A stretch of DNA of 64,000 nt from Proteromonas lacertae (Eukaryota; Sar; Bigyra; Opalinata; Proteromonadidae). Positions 42,375 through 57,300 of the stretch are shown here, piece by piece. The stretch spans positions 434,001 to 498,000 of the forward strand of contig NGBS01000871.1 of the NCBI GenBank assembly GCA_002245135.1, given 5' to 3'. How positions within the stretch are numbered: the stretch's first letter is position 1; each line of letters starts with the position of its first letter. A model generated the notes under the pieces. That model worked only from the letters and a program-made list of their open reading frames with translations. It was not told the origin of the DNA and made no database searches. Position numbers and translations under genes: made by a program.

Positions 42375-45300
42375 TTAATTAATATCCTTCTCAACTCTCA
42401 CTCCTTCAGAGTTTTGATCTTTATTTGCATCTTTTCCAGTTTCTTCAAACGTCTTATACATTGATTTAGGTGGTGAAGAAAGGGTTCTTTCTCTCTTCAT
42501 GCTTCTACAACATACAAATGATAATACAACAATTAAAACTAATGCAACTAATCCTCCAATTACACCACCAACTATTGCACCAGTATTGGATTTTGGTTTT
42601 TCTCTATTATCAACTACTTTAATATCCATAGTAATTTCACTATTTGCGAAGATAGGTTTATTCTTCATTTCATAAATAATATGATTCTTTACTAATTCAT
42701 TTTCTAATACTGAACCTATTCTACTTGGATAATTGGTTTTTATGTAAATATCAATTTGAGAATTAGATTGTAATAATCTCATTCTTCTTCTTCTAGTAGC
42801 TATTCTAATATAAATCTGACTAATTTCAATATTTAATGTATCAGCAATTGATTGTTGAATTGATAATTGAATATCACTTGTTATAGAACTTGATATTCCT
42901 CTTATTTCAAAATTCATTACTACATATTGTTCAAAGTCAGTCTCAGGATTTACTTTACCATTTGTACATTGATTCTTATCAATATCATTTGACCAAACAG
43001 CTTCACCAGTATCTGCTTTTAAACATTTTCTAAACATTACACCATGTACAGTATCAGTACAAGTCTTTGAAGCATATTTATTAATATCAGTAGTTGGCCA
43101 ACCAGATTCAGACTTACATTGAGCATCAGTTACACTTATTAATAAATCTACTTTATTTGAATTACCATACTCATTGATTGCATATACTTGACATTTAGCA
43201 GTAAACATAAATTGTGGATTTCCTGAAAACACTCCATTAGTTGTATCAAACTTAAAACCATAATTTAAGACATTATAATCACAACTTAATACAAATGATA
43301 GTGGATTGTTTTGTATATTAATTGGTTTAATATTTTGGATAGTTGCATAAATAACAAATGAATAAACATTTTGAGGATATTCAAATGATGGAGTTTTAGA
43401 TATACATTCACCAATTATTGTATTTGACCAACTTCCTGTTTTACTAGCAGGACAGAATCTAATTGGACTTCCTATAGATCCATGTGGACAAACACCAGTT
43501 GCATTTTCATTACCATTTGTTGTTGGCCAGATAATTTCTCTATAAGTTTCACTCTTACATTGACTTTGAACTATTCTTATTGTTATAATTGCTGTTAAAT
43601 TTGATCTTTCCACTTCACCGTACACCGTGTATCTTGTTGTAGCTATTTCAGTTCCCTTCAACACTTTTCCATATATTTTACCATCATTTCCTATATTCAA
43701 ACCATCTAATAAAGCTGGAACAATATAAAACTTCTTTATAACACCATCTTTCTGTGGAGCATCATATGAATTATCTTCTACGTCTATATAGAATATCATA
43801 TCAGGATAATCATATGTCATGTATGTTGCAAAATCAGAAGTCACTGTTATATAAACTGTAAATGAATATACTTCACCATCTAAACCAAATCCAGTTATAA
43901 TATATGTTTCTTTACTTTGAGATCCAGTTGGAGTTCCAGAAATTGTTCCATCTTTCTTATTGAAATTCATTCCATTTGGTAATTGAGGAGATATTTCTAA
44001 ATCAATTTCATTGTTCATATCAACTAATTCTGGTTTATTAATTGGACTTTCTTCTCCTAATGCAATTACCATATCAACAGATAAATATTCAATTTTTGGA
44101 TTTATTTTAATACACTGACTCTTGTCTATTTCACCAAAATAAACTTGATCATTACCTGTTAATATACACAATCTAGTTCTACTTCCTATATAACCTTTCT
44201 CACATTCAATTGTAGCATTTTTACCACCTTCAGTCTTTGGCCAAACACCACTTTCATCTTGACAATAGAATTTTCTTTTAACACAATTATTAACTATATC
44301 ACCCCATTCAGGATTAACTGATTTTGGACATAAACGAGTGATATTTCCTTCATAATTTGGTGGGCATTCACTTACTACTTCAACACCAGCATTTGTTTCT
44401 TTATAATCTCCATCTGCTTTACATTTTGGTTGAATTACTTCTATTATTAATGGACTACTAAATACCTCTTTTTCTCCACCATTTTTACCTTTCACTACAT
44501 ACATTTTACTACTTTCATCACTTCCAGCTAATACTGTTCCAGATATCTTTCCATTACTTGAATCTAATTTCAAATCTTTAGGTAATTCAGGAGAGACCGA
44601 TTCTAATGTTATGGAAGTATCTTTTAATTCAGCAGCTGTAGTTTCATTGTAAATATCAACATAGAATGTCCAATGATGGAAATCATAAACTATATTTGCT
44701 CTATCTTCAATTACTATTAATATAAATACAAAAGTATTATCACCAGCAGCATTTTCAATAGTAATTATTATTTCTAAACCACTTTCATCTGTTGATTTTT
44801 TAATTACTCCACTTATTATTCCACTATCTTTATCAATAAATAAATCATTTGGTAAAAAATCAGCTCTAACTTGATATTTAATTCCAGTGATTTTGGGGAT
44901 TAAATACACATCATCTTCTACATGATATGTAATAATGTCAAATGGATAAGAAATAGTTGGTGGATTTAATGCACAATCACTTGCATCAACGTCTCCCCAT
45001 GTTGGATTAAATGGATCAGTTCCATTACAATATATTGTTTTTATTCCATTATAACCAAATTCACAACTGATAGATGCATATTTATCAATTTCAGTCTTTG
45101 GCCAAACACCATTCTCATCTACACAATAAGCTTTTCGAACATCTACAGTCACATTGGCAGTTAAATAATTATCACCAACTACACCATATACTGTACATTT
45201 TGTCTCTTTTACATCAAATTCACTATCAGATTTACCATATATTCTTCCATACTTTGCATCAAACATTATTCCATGAGGTAAAATACAATCGATTGAATAA

Positions 45301-48300
45301 CGATCAACTCCTCCATGTGCAATTACACTGTAACTATTATAGCGATTTAAAAAGAATACTAATTCAGGATATTCAATCTTTGTAGCAGCTTCTTTACACA
45401 TATCATTTATTTCACCAAATACACCAACACCATCTACTTCGCCACATTCTCTTTCTTTAAAACCATATTCACCTCTATCACAAGATACATATATCTTATT
45501 TCCACTGATTGTTGTTTGCCACATATCTCCTTTTTCATATTTTTCATAACACAACACTGATCTACAATGTAAACTTAAAAATTCACTTGTTGCTATAGCA
45601 TAAGATGGACCATAGCTTGTAGTCTTGATCTTAGTTACTTCCATTCTATAACCTTCAAATGATTTATCATTCTTTAGTGTTTTGAGGAAATTATATGTAA
45701 ACTTTTCATAAGATAAAGCACTATCATCATATTCACCAATATTTATCCATTCAGGAGTGTCACTATCATAAGTCCCATATATTGAGAATATTGAGGGAGT
45801 TCTCTCTTTCAATTCATTTGTCACAAATAAAAATTCATTGAAATATTCAGCAATTCCACTTGGCCAATAGAAATCTAAATATTCTTTGAAATTTTCTGAT
45901 AGTTGAGTAGTAATAAACTCAGTTTTGTTGTTATAATCATTTATATATGATAAATCACTTTTAGAATCAACACCTGCACTACTTACAACTCTCATTGTTG
46001 GATCAACTTTAGATGACAACGTTTTAACTACACAATTATCTTCACCATTTAAGAGAGGAGTTAATAATACAGTTAATGGATCAAATTCATCACTTTCATC
46101 ATGTTTATGAACTTCAAATGCTAATATATTATCACCATGAACTATTAGACGAGGAGCAATGGCTATTGTCATTGTACGAGTTGTGTCAAATATCTTTGTT
46201 GCTGGATAATCATTATATACATCACTCATTGGTAAATTTCTACGATAAAACTCAATTCCATTTAAAAAACAAATAATACCAGCATCAAATGATACAACCA
46301 TTTGTAAAGAAGTGATATTTTCCACTGATGAATTAAAGTTAAAACTAGCTCGATAATTAGTTGTTATTTTTGTTCTTAATGGAAATTCTGATGCTATAGA
46401 TTCAGTCCATCCTTTTGGAGTTGGATAAATATATTCATTATTCCAACCACTTACTGGTTGATTACTTGTTAATTGCCATTTCGTTCTACCATCAATAAAT
46501 GTTGATAATATTACTGTATATTCATCTAATTCTATATCGTTAGTGTGTTTCAATGTCTTTATCAATTTACCACTGTAATATATTTCTACCTTTGAATTAT
46601 GATCCCAAGGTTTTGAATCAGTACTTCCAAATCTAATTGTTAAAGATTCCATAGAATCACAATATGTAAGCGCCTTATAATAATTATCAGGTAAACGCTT
46701 ATATGATAATAATACTTCAGTTCCATCCTTCAAAGCTTCAATTATTACATTATCTCCTTTACCATTTACACTAACTGTAATACCAATCATTGATAATAAA
46801 CATTCTTGTCTTTCGATTGTAAAAGAATAAACAGAACTACTTTGACCATTGTTTATAGTTGAACTTGATACTGAAAACTTTACAGAATCATTTAATGAAC
46901 TGAACTTTCCAGTTATTATTCCAGTATTTGTATCTAATGTAAATCCAGAAGGCATATCACCAACTGACTTGAAATTTGAACTACCACCTTCTAATTCTGG
47001 ATAAAATGAATAATCAATTCCACTATAATGATTATCATAAGAACTTTCATAATTCAATATTTCGGGTTTAGTAATTGTAGTATCAAATTCAAATTCTTTT
47101 ACTAAATCCTTGTTATTTCTGAAGTTGTATATCTTCACAATTTCACCATTTACATACAATGTATAATTCAATCCAATTTTTGCTTTATTATCAATTGATA
47201 ACTTAGTTGGACCTTTTGTTACGCACTGTAAAAATGTCTTAAGTTTAAATTCTTCCATTGTTCCACTTTCCTCATTCAATAATACATTATTATCTACATC
47301 CGTCAATTTTATTGAGACTTCATTATTTCCAACTGTATATTCCAATAATATACTAATTTTACTCTCTTCACATCCACTAATCTCAAAGTTTACTTCAGTG
47401 GAAGTTGTTCCAGATGGATTTGTACAATAAACTGTTATGATATCAGAATATGACATAACTGGCATTCCACTTATTATACCACTTTTTAAATCTAATTTCA
47501 AACCTTTAGGTAGTTGATCTTTTGTGTAAAACCTTAGATTTTCACCATTTTCTATTGTAGGTTCAACTTTTATTTCTTCATTCATATTACCATTTATAGT
47601 GTCATAATGTAAATTTCTTGGTGGAGCATATTCATCAACTGCAATTTCTATAGTGCAAGATAATTCACTTCCATCATTTCCTTTAGCTTTAATTGTATAA
47701 GATGCTAAGCTTATTGGTTGAGTTGGAGTTCCACTTATAACACCACTTGTTTCGTCTAAAAATAAGCCTGTTGGTAATGCTGATCCACATGAAAATGATT
47801 TATAATTCTCTTTATCAATTAAGTAAAATACAGGTTCATTTTGAGCTATTTCAAGTGTAGAAATATAAGCAGCTTTAATGTATTTATATGATATAGAAAA
47901 GTGAGGTTTGTAATATAAATTTTCTTTTGATATTTCTTGTAATGGAATTCTTATATTTCCTCTATTTTTCATCCATTTTATACTAACTGAAGTGATATCA
48001 CTATTTGTAGTTTTCCAATAATATATCAAAATATGTTCTAAACCTTCATTTATATTTAATGTATCAGAAACTGTATTCAAACCACATTTTGATGTAGAAA
48101 TACTTTTCCCACTTATAATAAAACTAACTCCATCTTGACCACTTACATAGAAAGTGTATTTACCACTTTCAGGGATGTATAAATAACCTTCCCATTTAGC
48201 AATAAATTGACTTGAAAATGCACCAGTTAAACCTTCCCAAATCAAATTAGATGGAGAATGATAATATGTTTTAACTATTCTTTGATAAGTTAAAGAATAT

Positions 48301-51300
48301 AAAGAACTAGAATCAGGATCTTTAAATGTACAATCTATATTACTTGATGATATATAATATTTACCAATTAAACCTTGAACAGATGTTTCTTTGGAAATAG
48401 TAATAACAGTTATATAAATTGTAAATTCTATTGTTGTTGTCTTACTTTCACATCTTATCTTAAAGGCAGTTCTTGGAGTATCTGTTGTTGGAATTCCTGT
48501 TAAAATACCTTGAGTGAATAAAATACCAGCTGGTAAGTTATATGGGCTAACTATTCTTTCATAATCACCTACAATTACTGGTTTAATAACACCAATATCA
48601 TCTCCAACAGTAAATATATAATCATTGGAAGGATAATAAAAACTAGTCAATGTTGTAATACCTATTTGAAACACATCAATTGGCATAAGTTCTTTACTAC
48701 CACCTGGCACTTTCCAACTAAGTGCATATGATAGAACTTTACTTGGAGTTTGACCATAAACCATTAATGAAAACTCATGTATTGTGTTTGCTTCAAATTG
48801 TATCTTTTTTTCTGATTCCATATTATATGATGTTTCTATTAATGATCTAGTAAAACTATCAATAAAGAAGGCTGCTCTATAACCAGTAACAAGGTAAAAT
48901 GAGTATTGGCCTGCTTTTTCTATATAAATTGAACCACTATACTCATATAAGAAATAACTATCCCTTATTATGTTTTCAATTGTTACAGGAGGCATCATAC
49001 TAAATTCTGAAAATGATGTGGTTACTATCTTAGAATCTACTTCCATTTCATCATTATCTAACTTCTTTTTGAGATTGGCAAAATTTGGTGAATAGACTTT
49101 ATCTTTTGGAGATTTTAATTTAGCTGAAGATGACATTGTTACACTACTTATACAGAATTCTAAAGTGATTGTATATGAGTTAATTCTATTACTAACAGTG
49201 ATTGTGGATGTATAATTGCCAAATGTAGTTGGTATTCCACTAATCTTACCATTTTCATCAACTAATAAACCAGGAGGCATATTTTCCACTTTACTATCTT
49301 CTACTAATTGATTACATTTTATCTCTTCCAATGTTACAGGAATATCTTTAGATAATACTATTACTCCAATATAAGGAAGAGTACATTTGCTTAATTTACC
49401 ATAAACACTTATATAAAATGTCAGCATATCATAACCATTATCAACTGAATTAGTAATAGTCATTACAAATTGAGATTTTCTCATTGGTGTTAATGGAGTT
49501 CCACTAATTATTAATAAATTGTCATTTATTGTTAATCCAGTTGGTAAATTTCGATTGAATGTTATTCTATCATATTCATATTCACAAGTGAATGCTATTG
49601 GAGAGATTTTTTCTTTATAAGTGAATGAATATTCAGTTATATTCAATTCACATCTTGGAGATCTACCTTTACTACATTTACTTTCATCCCATTTATCCCA
49701 TGTTGGTCGTGATGTTGGTAAACATTCTCTGGTTCTATAACCACTGTAATCTACATCACATCGAGATGTTTGAAATTCATTTGGATATATTCCTGAATTA
49801 CCACAATCATCTGCTTTTATTTCTATAAATACGTTTACTTTCACTTCTCCTTGTGGACTATCACCGATTATTGTATAATTCTTTCCAGGAGATACAATAA
49901 CTCGAGGAATACCCGTAATCTCACCATTATCCCTATTAATAATCAAAGAAGATGGTAATGGAGTTTCTTCACTACTTCTTATATTGATTACTATTCCTTT
50001 CATTTCTGGTTTTATTGGAGTTATTAATTCGTATAACTTTAATGAATAAACTTCAGGATATTTCAATTCTCCACTTATATTATCACATTCACTGATATCT
50101 TCATCACCCCAAGTAGCATCAGGTTTACAATATCTTCTTCTTTTCTTTGTTGATCCATTTTCACAACTAACTTCAGCAGTTGTATTAATAGCAGTTGGAG
50201 GATAAGGATCAGAAGCAATGCACATTTCAGAACCACAAATTGCTGGATAGAAATCAGATAATTGATATAACTGTGTAGAAGTCATACGAATACTTGCAAA
50301 TGATATTTTAAAACCATTATAAAAATGATTAGTTGGATTTTTAACTATTATTTTTTCAGAGTATAATCTTTGAGTATTCATTTTATAATCTCTTCTTTCA
50401 TCAATTAATTCCCATACAATTTCATCATTATTATCTTTATAATCAGTTGTACCATATAATTGCCATTCTGATGGATCTCTTCCTGGTTCATCATTCCCTG
50501 TTACAAATATATAACCACTAACAGTAACATATCTATCATTCAATTTAACTATCAAAACTAATGGATCACTCTTCTTTCCAACACACATCTTAGTTGTTTT
50601 ATCCATATCAAATATTTGAGCTACACCTTCTTGTTGATACATATCATCAGTATAAGATGAAGATACTAAAGTCCAAGTTGGATTGACATCTTTACTACTA
50701 CCGACTAATGCACTACAACTTGAATCACCACCAAATACAGATAATCTAACAGTAAATGGATCTACTTCAGTATATTCATCATTTTCAGTTTTATGTACTT
50801 CAATAGCAAATATATTTTTACCATCCTTTAATGAATTAGGAAGTCCAATAATTGTGATTGTTTTTAATTGTTTATCTCCATTCGAATAGGTATTTTCATT
50901 CACTTCATTAGCTGGCATTCTATTTCTAGCAATTTCAACATTATTTATATAGAGTATAAAACCACTTTCACTATCAATACTAATTTCAAATCTTCCAATT
51001 CCATTTACATTAAATAATTCATAATCATATCGATAATACATGGTGATTTTATCAGCTGGTCTTGGAAATGTTCCACCTTCTGCTTTTTGCCAATTAATAA
51101 CATCAGATATTTTCCAATCTGATTGAAATGTGGATGAATAATACCATTTTCCATTAGTTGGTATAATTTGTGACAATAAGAAATTATAAGTACCAACATT
51201 ACTACCTCCTTTGAAATGTAATTCTAAAATTAAACTATCTCTATTATTCAATTTTATATATGATGAACTATCCCATTCAGAACCATCAATTGAACCATAT

Positions 51301-54148
51301 TGAGCAATATAATGTCCTTCAGTAACACATTTAGCAAACACAATATTCTTATACTCACTCATACCTGATATTGAATAGATGATATTTTCACTACCACTAC
51401 TGGCTGATGCTGGTGAAATCATTAAATACATATTTGGACCGCTTTTACCTCCATATACTTGAACATTTAATAATATTTCAGATGATGGACAATCTGATGA
51501 TTGAGTATATGTAATTGTTACTGGATCAGATGATAATTGATTGTTTTTAGCTATAATTCTAAATGAACCACTCTCTTGTTTAACTCTACCTACAACTCCA
51601 GAAATAAAGCCATTTGTAGAATTCATTCTTAAACCATCAGGTAATTCATCACCATCAAATAAAACATATTCAGTAACAGCATATTTAGTTATTATTGGGT
51701 AAAATGAAACAGATTCACCTGTAACTAAAGAATATGAAGTTGGATTATAACTAATTTCAGGTTTTCCTTCAACTGAAGATAAATCAACTTCTACTGTTTC
51801 AGTTCTACCAATCTTATATTCACCATAAGCTAATAAATAATTTGATTTTTGATAAACACTATAAGTTCCACTTCTACCACTAGCTTGAACAAATTGAATC
51901 TTTACTTTTGAATATGGTAAGCATTTATAGAAAGAATAGTATGTATCAGCATTATGATTTTCTTTTATATATATTGAATAATCACCACTCATTATATAAA
52001 TACTTAAACCACTTCCAGATCCAGTTATATATTTCAATCTAAAGAAATAATTATTAGCATCACAATCTTTAACAGTGATTCTTACACTTCCTTGTATTTC
52101 ACCAGCTGCATTTCTAACTATTATTGGAATGACTTTATTATCAACTGGTTCAGATGGATAGCCATATATTTCACCTGTTAAAGCATTCATTCTTAAACCT
52201 TTTGGTAATTCTTCTCTACTTTCTACAAAGTAATCGTTACCTATAATAAATGGAATACTATTCACTTCTTCACCTAATTTGGAATTGATATCTCGATAAG
52301 TAACACTTACTGGCGATATATAACTTTCATATGATAGAGTAAATCGAGTTTGTAATGGATGCAATTCACTATTTATTGGATCTGCTGTAATTGAATAAAA
52401 CACATTCTTTACTGATGCTTTTTCATCATTAATAATTCCACTAATACAATGATCTGTTTCATTAAATATCAAGCCACTTGGCAGATTTGGATAGATCTTA
52501 TAATTTGTATAATCATTTTCATTAATTCTATTGAATAATGGACAATTCTTAGGAATTTCTTGACCTTTTATATATGTAGATGTCTCATATTCATAACTAA
52601 TAGGATATCTTGGTATATGAACAAATGCAGAATCAGGTATTTGAGTTCTACCCATATCAAAAGAACTCCATTCTAATATTAACTGTTTAGTAGCATCATT
52701 AGCTGCTTTCCAATAATATAATTTAATATTCACTAAACCATTTTCTAATTTGATCGAACCTTGGTTTGTGTTTTTAACACATGTTAATGATTGAACAACA
52801 ACTGTATTTTCTATTTCTAATCTAACTCCACCATTTGATGTGATATAAAACATATAAGTTCCACTTTTTGGTATTTCTAATAAACCAGTCCAATCAACAG
52901 TATAGGATGATACAAAAGTACCTGATAATCCTTTCCATTGACTTGTTTCTTCATTTACATGATTTATTTCCTTATCAATTCTACGGAATTTTAAATAATC
53001 AACAAATCTATCAATATCCCTCCAATCACATTCTCTTTCAGCTGAAGCATAATATAAACCATCTAATCCACTTATCATATTTGATTTAACATTATCAATT
53101 ACTTCAATGTATAGTTTATATTCAGTCCTTACACCAAATATATTACCAATTATTGTATATAATTTCTTTTCAGTAACTTGTGTTGGAATACCATTAATTT
53201 GTCCATTTGCTTTAATAGTCATTCCATTAGGTAATGGATTATCAGTTGACCAAGTAATATAACCAGTATAAACAGGCGTTAAAGTCTGCATTTGATTCTT
53301 CACTAATATTAAATCAGAAGTTCTATAATCAAGATATTGATTCACTGGTGGTGTAGATCTAGCTATTGAACTAATCAAAATATATTCAGTTCCACTTCTT
53401 GGCTTGTATTTCAAATTCAACTGGCCTTGTTTCAAGAAATTAACACCATGTATTGCTATCCAATGATAACCAACTTTATAATCTTCATTATGTGCTGCAT
53501 TCGTTGTCGTTTTAACAAGCCAAGGTTTTTCAAAACTATCAAAATACACTTTACATCTATCATCCACATTTAAGATAAATCTCCATTGTTCTTCTTTTTC
53601 AACTTTGAATGAGAAATACCAATAATTTACAGCGTTTACGATGTTCATATCAAGTGAAGCAGCACATCTATCCTCAGGATTACAAGAATATTCTAATTCT
53701 TTCATATTATTTGTATAATAGGTTATTTCACCAGCATATAATTTATTAAAATATTCTGGATCTAATTCTGTTGAAGTTGTACTTTCTGACCATAACACTG
53801 TAATATCTCCTGTATTATCTTCAAATGTACCAACATTAAACACTAAATTAATTTCATTGCTATCTTCATTGTAATGTGCTATTACTGCAATGCTATAACT
53901 GCCTGTAGCAGAAGTAACACCTTTAAATCCTCCATGAGTTGTATTAAAAAACAATCCATCAGGTAAATCTCCAGTGATAGTAAAATGAGTATGTATATTA
54001 TCACATTTAGGAGGCAATAAAAAGAACGGTTGCGAAAATCCAACTTGAACAGTCATTACACCATAATTGCATGATAAACAGTTCACTTGATATAATATTA
54101 TCACTAGAGTAATTAAATATTATTTATACAAATTAGCACTATTCCCAT
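42375..54148 (-). CDS. Giant adhesin-like receptor with putative-Ig, PA14 and HormR-like modules
   Basis: Two exons, 54148-54130 and 54103-42375, give 3,915 residues. The 26-nt intron splits the signal peptide (MGIVLILIILYQVNC) and supplies the missing ATG; the long ORF alone starts at a non-ATG codon. The ectodomain repeats putative-Ig modules of form LPxGLxxxxxxGxISGxP dozens of times. PA14-like domains lie at about 350-525, 1660-1820 and 1910-2060 (for example WTGLLEIPKSGTYMFYITS). Cys-rich HormR/sushi-like units recur (GVWPKTE ... CEKGYIGSRTRLC). Two discoidin-like stretches follow Ser/Thr-rich parts. Near the end, a SEA-like segment carries ATRRRRMRLL, then a helix (AIVGGVIGGLVALVLIVVLS) and a 45-residue cytoplasmic tail. 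Probable cell-surface carbohydrate or cell adhesion protein. Confidence 0.8.
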
Positions 54149-54351
54149 TTTACAATTTATATTTAATCGACATTTATATCGATTCAAAAACTTGGCTTGA
54201 TAATTTGTGTTTTTTAATACAATCAAGCAAAAGCATTCAACCAATACATTATCATATATATAAAACAAAAAACAAAAAAAAGTGCATTTAGTGAAAAATA
54301 TGTTAAAGTTAATGAAAATCAAAGATGCTGTAGTAATATGATAATTAATGT

Positions 54352-57300
54352 TTAAGAATTTATTGTTGTTGGATTTCTAAACAATAAATCTCTCTTTCCA
54401 TTACATCTTTTGAATGAATGAATTGTTAATACTTTATTACAAACAATTTTTTTTACTGTATCAGAGATAAATCGAAGATTATTAGATTTAGTAATATCAT
54501 TCTCATCTGTCTCATATATAAGTATATTCTGATAATCTTCCTTTGATATAGATGATATATTGCCTTTTATCATATTTTCAATCATTTCCTTGTTTACTCT
54601 ATTTATTTGACTTTCACACATTTTTATATCATAGTAATATTTTCCAATTACACCTCCATAATATTCGTAGTTGTCAAGATATTTATCTAAAATGTCTTTT
54701 AATTCTTTATCATCATTTTCATTTCTATTCATAGGATTAGCTGGTATTCTTTGTATTTCACTGTATTTAAAAAATGGCTTATCAGGTTTGATTAGTATAG
54801 GATCTTCCAATTTCATTACTTTTTTCACTTCTTCTTTTGTAAATGGAGGTATATACATTATCAGTGGACATCTTTTACTCTCAAATGTCTTAAACTTTTT
54901 ATCACATGGATTAGCTAACATTATTATCATTTTTGCATCAGGATAATCATCTTCTCCAACAACAACTCCTTCAACAACAACAATATATGGATAATATGGA
55001 TAATCTTTTTCATCCTTAAAATAGTTATACTTACTAATATAAGATTGTCCACATATACATCTAAATTCTATTCTAATATCTTTATTCTTTTCATGAATTT
55101 TGTTTATAATAATTTTAGCTAATACTGATTTACCAATTTTTTCTTGACCAAATATCAAAAAGTTTCTTTGATTTTCATAATTCATATCTAAATCATCAGG
55201 ATAAATAAGTTTCAATATATCATTAAAGCACTTTCTCATCAATAACAATTTTCCACCATTATTATATACATCAAAATCTTGTTGTTGTTGTGGTGGTGGT
55301 AGTAGTAGTTGTAGTAGTTGTGGTTGATTCATTGGAGGTGGAATATTAAATCTTTGATCATAATCATATACTGTTCCTTGTTTTATTAAACAATACTTAA
55401 AATCACCACTTTTAATCTCACTATATTCCTATTTTTATTATAAATATATTATATATTCATACTCTTATAGATTTTTCCATTCTTTCTCTATCTTCAGGAG
55501 TTATTCTATTTTTATCAAAGTTTTCATCATCTAATAATACTTTTATAAATACTCCATTCATTATCAAATCAAAGAAATTATTTTCGTCCAATATATAATA
55601 TACTGCATGTAATGCATTTGGAGGATAATGAATATACATCTGTTTTCATAGTTTAATTTGAAATTATCATCACTGACAATTGGAGTTTCTTTACCTATAG
55701 AATCTGTATATATCAACTCAATTATTTCAGTGCTTAATTCATATGCAATTATTTGTTTTAATGCCATTTTTCTAGTATATTTATCATCATCAATTGAATT
55801 ATACTTATCTTTTACCTTTTTATACTCTATCTTATCTTTAGGTGGATAGAATTTAAAAACAATATATTGCTCAACAAAATCTGATATGAATTTTAATTTT
55901 TTTTTTGGTTTTAAAAGAAAATGTTTTAAACCATTATCCCATTCTGATTCTAAATCATATTTTAATATAATATTGGATAAATCATTATTTAACAAATATT
56001 CCATCTTCATATACTTTTGTACAAATTCATTATAACCTGTTGTTCCTACTACACTGTCTATCAACTGTTGATAATACGTCCAATAATCTCTACCATAATT
56101 ATTATTATATAAATAATCGTAATAGATTTGTCTAGGTATATTACCATACTTTTTGCAAGTCTCTTTAAATTTCTTTAAATCACTAATGCTTATATTAATG
56201 CACAATGAAAACCATTCTAATATTTCTCTATCGTTTAAAGAATCAAAATATAGTTGTTTACTTACTAATGGATTTGTATAATTATCGTTATTTTCATGAT
56301 CAGGTGAACTAATGGATATTATTATGTTACTATTGCCAAATTCACCATTGAAAGTGTCAACTATTACTATCGAATTATTAATATCACGTTCTTTTATATC
56401 ACTTTTACTCAAACAATTATCTTTAAATTCATATATTTTCCTATCACCAATATTTTCATATTTCTTTCCTTTAACAACATAAATATCTTTAATGGTATTA
56501 TTATTTTTCCATATATCATCTAAAATATAATAATTAAATCCCAATTTTACCATTTCATCATAATTTGGTGGTAATGAACCTTTAATATCTTCTATTTTAT
56601 CTAATGAATTTTCCATATTTCTCTTTAATTCACTGTATTTATTTTTTATTGATTCCTTTTCTTTTAAATACTTTTTAATTCTCTTCTCAATCATTTCTAT
56701 TGAAATATTTCTTTTTTTAATCTCATTAATTCTTTGTACTATAATTGATGATAGATAATATGCATTGATGAATCTGCCATATTGCCTAACTTGATAATTT
56801 TGGAGTATTTTCTTAAATTTAATTATCTCGCTTACATCAATTACTTCATCTACATTCACAATATCATTATCTATACCTCTTACTTCCTTCTCTATCTTTT
56901 CAATATTTTCGTAGCAACTTTCTCTTACTTCTGTTTCATCATTTATATTAGAGAAATCATAATCTTTGTTTATTTTAAATATTGTGAATGAATATATACT
57001 TCCAGTTTTTGTATAAAAATTCCTGCTTATATCATCATAGATATTATCTTTTAGTTGTTTATAAAAGAATTTGTTTATTGTTTCTTTGTATAATCTAATC
57101 CTATTTTTATTTCTTTTTATTTGTTTTTCAAGATTTTCTATTTCCTGATTAATAAAACATTTTCTTTGTTTCTCTTCTTGATGTAATTCACTCAACCATC
57201 TTAAATTATTTTCTCTTTCTACAATTAACTCTTTTTTCCTCAGTAAATCTTTTTCATCTTTACCAAAATTGTGAGATAAATTATTCTTTAGAAAGAATAG

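Noticed and set aside
55564-55700. Separate small gene at 55457-55639
   Set aside because: Its frame continues the CR NTPase through a good 34-nt intron, so it is an internal exon and not a gene.
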